This document shows, piece by piece, positions 58,600 to 64,000 of a stretch of DNA of 64,000 nucleotides. The notes beneath the pieces are model-generated. The model saw only the letters and a program-made list of their open reading frames with translations, made no database searches and was not told the origin of the DNA. How positions within the stretch are numbered: position 1 is the stretch's first letter; the number at the start of each line of letters is the position of its first letter. The stretch comes from Verminephrobacter eiseniae EF01-2 (GTDB taxonomy: Bacteria > Pseudomonadota > Gammaproteobacteria > Burkholderiales > Burkholderiaceae_C), in the NCBI RefSeq assembly GCF_000015565.1, contig NC_008786.1:1550001-1614000 (forward strand), given 5' to 3'. Position numbers and translations under genes: made by a program.

Positions 58600-61261
58600 G
58601 CGAGTTGAAATGCGGCAAGGTATCTTTTGAAAATTTCTGAACTGCCTATTCGGCAGTGAACTTAGCGCTGTGCCTACTTCATCATCGGTACGCGTTTCTG
58701 AGCTGCCTATCCGGCAGTGAACGGTTGCATGGCGTCCCCCAATGCGCCACTGACTTTCTGAGCTGCCTATCCGGCAGTGAACGCGACCATCGGCCGCCGA
58801 TTGGCGCGTGAAAATTTCTGAGCTGCCTATCCGGCAGTGAACATCCACTGCGCGCGCGCAACGCTGCACCACTCTTTCTGAGCTGCCTATCCGGCAGTGA
58901 ACGCCGCCGGCCTTGCTCATCTTGCCGTCTACGCTTTCTGAGCTGCCTATCCGGCAGTGAACTTGGACGGCGCGTATTACGCCCGGTACATCCTTTTCTG
59001 AGCTACCTATCCGGCAGTGAACGCTTCGGCGGCCTGCAACCGCGCAGCCTCCTCTTTCTGAGCTGCCTATCCGGCAGTGAACCACGATCGGGCCGAAGTA
59101 TTCCGGCGCCGTCATTTCTGAGCTGCCTATCCGGCAGTGAACAAAGGCAAGCGCACGCTGGAGAGCCTGGAATCTTTCTGAGCTGCCTATCCGGCAGTGA
59201 ACTACACGCCCGGGCGCTTCGCATCGGGCAACTACTTTCTGAGCTGCCTATCCGGCAGTGAACGCATTTTGCACGCAGCGCAAAGGAACCACCGTTTTCT
59301 GAGCTGCCTATCCGGCAGTGAACATACGAATCAGGGCCGGCAGCGTGCACTTGCTTTTTCTGAGCTGCCTATCCGGCAGTGAACGACGGCGCCGTGCCGA
59401 TGTTGATTCTTTTGAATTTCTGAGCTGCCTATCCGGCAGTGAACGCTTCGGTGATTGCGTGAATGACGTTCATGATTTTCTGAGCTGCCTATCCGGCAGT
59501 GAACCCGACGGCTTGATGCTTCACGCCACGCCATACTTTCTGAGCTGCCTATCCGGCAGTGAACGCCTGCACACATCAGGGCACGTAGATCGTCCGTTTC
59601 TGAGCTGCCTATCCGGCAGTGAACCAAAGGAAAGCATCGTGTCTCCAAACTTCATCTTTCTGAGCTGCCTATCCGGCAGTGAACCCGGGTCATCCCGCAC
59701 CCGTAAGCACCAGACTTTTCTGAGCTGCCTATCCGGCAGTGAACGCGTGGATTACGTTCATAACGGTTCCTAGGTTTTTCTGAGCTGCCTATCCGGCAGT
59801 GAACGCCGGACGTGTTACTGGCCCTAGGTGGTAATTTTTCTGAGCTGCCTATCCGGCAGTGAACCTTGAATGTACGCCATGTTTCCCCATACACCCGTTT
59901 CTGAGCTGCCTATCCGGCAGTGAACACAGGGAAATCCGGTCGCCGCTGACTTTGAACTTTCTGAGCTGCCTATCCGGCAGTGAACGTCGATATCGATACC
60001 CCGAAGTATCGCTTGGTTTTCTGAGCTGCCTATCCGGCAGTGAACTAGCCGCCATCCCGGCATCGTCCGGGCCGTGTTTTCTGAGCTGCCTATCCGGCAG
60101 TGAACTATTGTGCGCGCCCTGCTGCTGCGTTCCCGATTTTCTGAGCTGCCTATCCGGCAGTGAACTGGAGATTGTGGAGATAACATATCCCCCAATTTTT
60201 CTGAGCTGCCTATCCGGCAGTGAACATCGTGCGTGATCAAGTAGCGTGCGTCTTTTCTTTCTGAGCTGCCTATCCGGCAGTGAACTTGCGGGTGCGGGAC
60301 GATCCGGAAAGCAAATTTTTCTGAGCTGCCTATCCGGCAGTGAACTCTGACGCGGCGCCGGGCACTTTGTTGGCGTTTTCTGAGCTGCCTATCCGGCAGT
60401 GAACGGTCGCCATTGCGGTCGCAGATATCCGGGGCATTTCTGAGCTGCCTATCCGGCAGTGAACTAATCGTCAAACATCGGGTTCATCAGGTGATTTTTC
60501 TGAGCTGCCTATCCGGCAGTGAACGAGATAACATATCCGCCCATTGGTGCTGTAATTTTCTGAGCTGCCTATCCGGCAGTGAACAGCCTCTCCAACCACA
60601 ATTCCTGTTCTTGCTTTTTCTGAGCTGCCTATCCGGCAGTGAACGCGAAGGAAAGCACCGTGGCTCCCAACTTCATTTTTCTGAGCTGCCTATCCGGCAG
60701 TGAACCCCACACAGTGCGCACACGGCACGATTCATCCTTTCTGAGCTGCCTATCCGGCAGTGAACGATGCCGGGATTCTGGAACGCTTTGGGGATTGTTT
60801 CTGAGCTGCCTATCCGGCAGTGAACGGCCTGAACTACGTGCTGCACTACGAAGCCATTTTCTGAGCTGCCTATCCGGCAGTGAACAGTCCCGTTTTTTCT
60901 CGATCGACCAGCCGATTTTTCTGAGCTGCCTATCCGGCAGTGAACCGAACGGCGGCGCTTGAGCAAGCCAGGCGACGTTTCTGAGCTGCCTATCCGGCAG
61001 TGAACACGGGCAGGCCAGATCTGGACAACATCATCAATTTCTGAGCTGCCTATCCGGCAGTGAACGGCTGTTCTGATTCCTGTTCCTGTTCCTGTTTTTT
61101 CTGAGCTGCCTATCCGGCAGTGAACGCTTCTTTCCCGACGTGCGCAACGACGGTATCTTTCTGAGCTGCCTATCCGGCAGTGAACCCATGAGGGGGATAT
61201 CATCATCAATCTTTCCTTTTCTGAGCTGCCTATCCGGCAGTGAACCTGCCCGGGGGGATAC
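58574..61261 (-). CRISPR. Type I-F CRISPR array, older block (45 repeats)
   Basis: Forty-five 28-bp repeats at a 60-61 bp period. In the canonical (minus-strand) orientation the repeat begins GTTCACTGCCGGATAGGCAG and ends CTCAGAAA, the type I-F repeat family with its short palindromic stem CTGCC/GGCAG. Spacers are 32 or 33 nt. The first repeat (58574-58601) has five differences and the second (58634-58661) two; the eighth (near 58996-59023) has one. Such decay is usual at the trailer end, so transcription comes from the right and these are the oldest spacers. The block ends with 16 nt of a spacer interrupted by the IS630-type element. Confidence 0.97.
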
Positions 61262-61276
61262 TAGAGAATTTTTGAT

Positions 61277-61843
61277 TTAAGTAGAAACATATCCAGAAGA
61301 TGAAAAGTAGTTGGACAATTCCTGTGGTGTAAAACAATCAAGCAGGTGCCCGATGGTATTCCAAAGTCCATCGACAGTACGCTGTTCAGCTTGCCTGAGC
61401 AGGGCTTTCAGTTTGGAAAAGAATTTTTCGATAGGGTTCAAATCTGGTGAGTAAGGCGGAAGATAACGCAATGTTGCACCAACCCCCTCAATGGCCTCAC
61501 GCACACCAGAGACTTTATGGCTGGACAAATTATCAGCGATCACGATATCACCAGGGTGCAGCGTAGGACACAGAAATTGCTGTATATAGGCCAGGAATGC
61601 TTCGCCATCCATAGGGCCATCCAAGACCATTGGGGCGGTCACGGCGTTTACCCGCAAGCCGGCAATGAAGGTGGTGATTTTCCGGTGACCATGTGGAACA
61701 CTGGCTATGCAACGCTGTCCCTTCGGCGAACGGCCTCGTGTGCGGGTCATGTTGGTGGATGTGCCCGTCTCATCAAGGAACACAAGCTTTGTTGCGTCAA
61801 GTGCTGGCTGGCTTTCCTTCCATGCAACCCGATCCGCTTGCAC
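61277..61843 (-). CDS. IS630-type transposase, second frame (copy in CRISPR array)
   Basis: 188 residues, identical in sequence to the second frame of the copy at 39723-40289, with all DDE residues ([33 protein letters not shown]). GTG start at 61843 if translated on its own; otherwise expressed by slippage from the first frame at the A8 run (T8 at 61876-61883 on the plus strand). Confidence 0.87.
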   Translation of the reverse strand: MQADRVAWKESQPALDATKLVFLDETGTSTNMTRTRGRSPKGQRCIASVPHGHRKITTFIAGLRVNAVTAPMVLDGPMDGEAFLAYIQQFLCPTLHPGDIVIADNLSSHKVSGVREAIEGVGATLRYLPPYSPDLNPIEKFFSKLKALLRQAEQRTVDGLWNTIGHLLDCFTPQELSNYFSSSGYVST

Positions 61844-61847
61844 ATCC

Positions 61848-62213
61848 TTACGCTCTTGCTCGCTGGCGTGCAGAGTTTTTTTTAAAGCTCAAACCCCATT
61901 TATTCAGTTGGTGCCATAGGGCTGGGGCTTTGATCGTTATCCCATGCTCGGCCAGCCGTTCGCACATCTCGCGCAGTGTCAAATCCGCTCTGTCTTTAAT
62001 CCATTCCCGCAACATAGGCTCCACTGGAGCAAGGCAAGATTTCCGATGTCCGCCAATCTGGAAACTATGTCGAATACCTTCTTCAAGACGCGTCTTGACT
62101 TGGTACACCCATACTCGACTGACTTCAAAACGCTTGGCAATATCGGTAGGACGATCTCCTTGTTCTATCGCCTTCAGCACCCTATCTCGCAAATCCTGCG
62201 AATACGCTTGCAT
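61848..62213 (-). CDS. IS630-type transposase, first frame (copy in CRISPR array)
   Basis: 121 residues, the same protein as the first frame at 39353-39718 (start [20 protein letters not shown]). One plus-strand difference (62049 region) distinguishes the nucleotide sequences of the two copies. It carries the helix-turn-helix DNA-binding part. Confidence 0.85.
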   Translation of the reverse strand: MQAYSQDLRDRVLKAIEQGDRPTDIAKRFEVSRVWVYQVKTRLEEGIRHSFQIGGHRKSCLAPVEPMLREWIKDRADLTLREMCERLAEHGITIKAPALWHQLNKWGLSFKKNSARQRARA

Positions 62214-62284
62214 TGCATACTCCTTCAGAAAAAAGACGCCGCATCATATCATGAATTGTTTGGTTTTAAGTCAAATATGCTCTA

Positions 62285-64000
62285 AAGCCCGCTGTGCATT
62301 TCTGAGCTGCCTATCCGGCAGTGAACGACTGAATGCCGCGCCCTGATCCGTCAGATATTTTCTGAGCTGCCTATCCGGCAGTGAACGTGAATGTGAAGGG
62401 GCGCCCAGTGCGCGGGCTTTTCTGAGCTGCCTATCCGGCAGTGAACGCAAAATCGCTGTTGGCGACCATCTTTCCGAATTTCTGAGCTGCCTATCCGGCA
62501 GTGAACCTATTCCTGAGCAGATTCAGGTATCATTACCATTTTCTGAGCTGCCTATCCGGCAGTGAACTGTTGAGCGATAATCTATCGAAAGACGGGACAT
62601 TTCTGAGCTGCCTATCCGGCAGTGAACACCGGATACAGTTCGACGCCGGTGATTTGCTCTTTCTGAGCTGCCTATCCGGCAGTGAACGCCGAGTGTATGG
62701 GTTGTTGGCGAACCAGCATTTTCTGAGCTGCCTATCCGGCAGTGAACAGATTCGACGAACAAGCGAAAGACAGTGCCGCTTTCTGAGCTGCCTATCCGGC
62801 AGTGAACGCGCACGTGCTTGCTGATAATCTGCGCGTACTCTTTCTGAGCTGCCTATCCGGCAGTGAACACATGGCAGGATACAAAGTTTTACACTTTTGG
62901 TTTCTGAGCTGCCTATCCGGCAGTGAACACTGGCCGCTGGGCGAGCCGCAATCTTGGCTTTTTCTGAGCTGCCTATCCGGCAGTGAACTTCCTCGGTTGG
63001 GCTGATCAAGGGATTGGGGTTTTCTGAGCTGCCTATCCGGCAGTGAACGCAGTACGTGTCTCGCGCCTACCTGCCCTGCCTTTCTGAGCTGCCTATCCGG
63101 CAGTGAACGCGCACGTTCTTGCAGATAATCTGTGGGTTTTTTTCTGAGCTGCCTATCCGGCAGTGAACGATTCGTACTTGAATAACGTCCTTTTCGTCAA
63201 TTTCTGAGCTGCCTATCCGGCAGTGAACATGAACGCCACGCTGCGCGCCATCATGGCCGAATTTCTGAGCTGCCTATCCGGCAGTGAACAAATCACCGGC
63301 GTCGAACTGTATCCGGTGACGTTTCTGAGCTGCCTATCCGGCAGTGAACACCGATGCCGCACGTTGCGAAGCAGCGATGATTTTCTGAGCTGCCTATCCG
63401 GCAGTGAACTCATCAATATGCGCAGCGACAGCGGCCCTGCATTTCTGAGCTGCCTATCCGGCAGTGAACTTGATTGACGTGTTGATCAATCGACAAACAA
63501 ATTTCTGAGCTGCCTATCCGGCAGTGAACGCATGGTCATGAATGAAGAACAGATCGCACGCTTTCTGAGCTGCCTATCCGGCAGTGAACCGCGCAAGATC
63601 GTCGCGCAGCGCCACCTGGTGTTTCTGAGCTGCCTATCCGGCAGTGAACGAGCCGGTCGAGTTTCCAGATTACGAGCGTGTTTTCTGAGCTGCCTATCCG
63701 GCAGTGAACGTAGATAACATTCATGTCAATCTCCCAAAAATTTTCTGAGCTGCCTATCCGGCAGTGAACAGGGTTGTTGCTGAACTGGGATGATCTTGCT
63801 CTTTCTGAGCTGCCTATCCGGCAGTGAACTAGAAGCGCTGCACGGCATCCACGGCCGCGATTTTCTGAGCTGCCTATCCGGCAGTGAACAACCAGGACAC
63901 ACCAAAGCCCATGACGAACCCTTTCTGAGCTGCCTATCCGGCAGTGAACAATGCTGGCGAGCGGCGCGACACTGAAAGCAACTTTCTGAGCTGCCTATCC
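62285..64000 (-). CRISPR. Type I-F CRISPR array, younger block (28 complete repeats plus a partial one, continues beyond window)
   Basis: After 14 nt of the split spacer, 28 intact repeats follow from 62299, and a 29th is cut by the window edge (63983-64000). All are identical to the consensus by eye. Spacers are 32-33 nt. The array orientation puts the leader and cas genes to the right of base 64000. With the left block this gives 73 complete repeats and about 73 spacers in view, a very long array. No cas gene is in the window. Confidence 0.97.

Larger units (their letters stand above)
61264..62282 (-). mobile_element. IS630-type element (type 2) inserted in a CRISPR spacer
   Basis: 1019 bp, TA duplicated at 61262-61263 and 62283-62284. 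It splits one spacer into 16 nt and 14 nt; adding one TA gives 32 nt, the standard spacer length, which proves the insertion point. Transposase frames are on the minus strand, the same direction as the array transcript. The sequence is nearly identical to the copy at 39284 in the other orientation, with a one-base change in one end (GAGAATTTTTG instead of GAGCATTTTTG). Confidence 0.96.

Noticed and set aside
58453..63717. Several open frames with repeating CRIGSSE or FLSCLSGSE peptides
   Set aside because: They are translations of the CRISPR repeat with changing spacers in between, not repeat proteins.

Overview
The window looks like a chromosomal segment of a GC-rich betaproteobacterium in the Burkholderiales, most like Comamonadaceae. 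The main evidence is the order rpsB-tsf-pyrH-frr-uppS-cdsA-dxr-rseP-bamA-ompH-lpxD-fabZ-lpxA-lpxB-rnhB, together with Bug-type (tripartite tricarboxylate) solute-binding proteins and a heavy load of insertion sequences. A Verminephrobacter-like genome would fit, but the species cannot be proven from this sequence.

Layout. Bases 1-730 hold the 3' part of ureD. A near-palindromic MITE-like element (806-970) separates it from a LacI-type regulator. The divergent genes, behind two tandem LacI-type operators, encode a sugar-binding protein, NagB, NagA and a Gfo/Idh/MocA oxidoreductase, which together make an amino-sugar catabolic operon. A penicillin-acylase-family hydrolase follows. From 9.2 to 30.0 kb is an accessory region: gene remnants, an AT-rich foreign citrate synthase gene, two nearly identical IS481-family copies in the same orientation, two unrelated IS630-type elements, an IS4-family element in a broken plasmid origin with iterons, and a Tn3-family transposon with intact ends but a gutted transposase. 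It also carries four toxin-antitoxin-like modules (HEPN/MNT, VbhA/Fic, PrlF/YhaV, AbiEii-like). It ends at a tRNA-Leu(CAG) gene.

From 30.1 to 34.1 kb are RNase R and the bifunctional NAD(P)HX repair enzyme. From 34.4 to 43.1 kb is a minus-strand catabolic cluster: amidase, LysR regulator, RraA-like protein broken by an IS630-type element, 3-hydroxyisobutyrate-dehydrogenase-like protein, amino-acid-synthesis family protein, Bug solute-binding protein, lipoprotein and D-2-hydroxyacid dehydrogenase. From 43.4 to 58.6 kb is the essential translation, isoprenoid, envelope and lipid A cluster, ending in a TrmH/SpoU-family RNA methyltransferase.

The last 5.4 kb are a very long type I-F CRISPR array with 73 complete repeats and a 74th cut by the window edge. 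Its crRNA direction is the minus strand and its old, degenerate end lies at 58.57 kb, where the last repeat supplies the final codons and the stop of the methyltransferase gene. The leader and any cas genes must lie beyond base 64000. A recent IS630-type insertion splits one spacer. Removing it and one TA duplication restores a spacer of exactly 32 nt. A fragment of the same repeat family, with a 32-nt spacer-like interval, sits alone at 18.02-18.09 kb beside the Fic module. Several spacers come in near-matching pairs that look like homologous phage coding sequences, and one spacer encodes a serine-recombinase motif.
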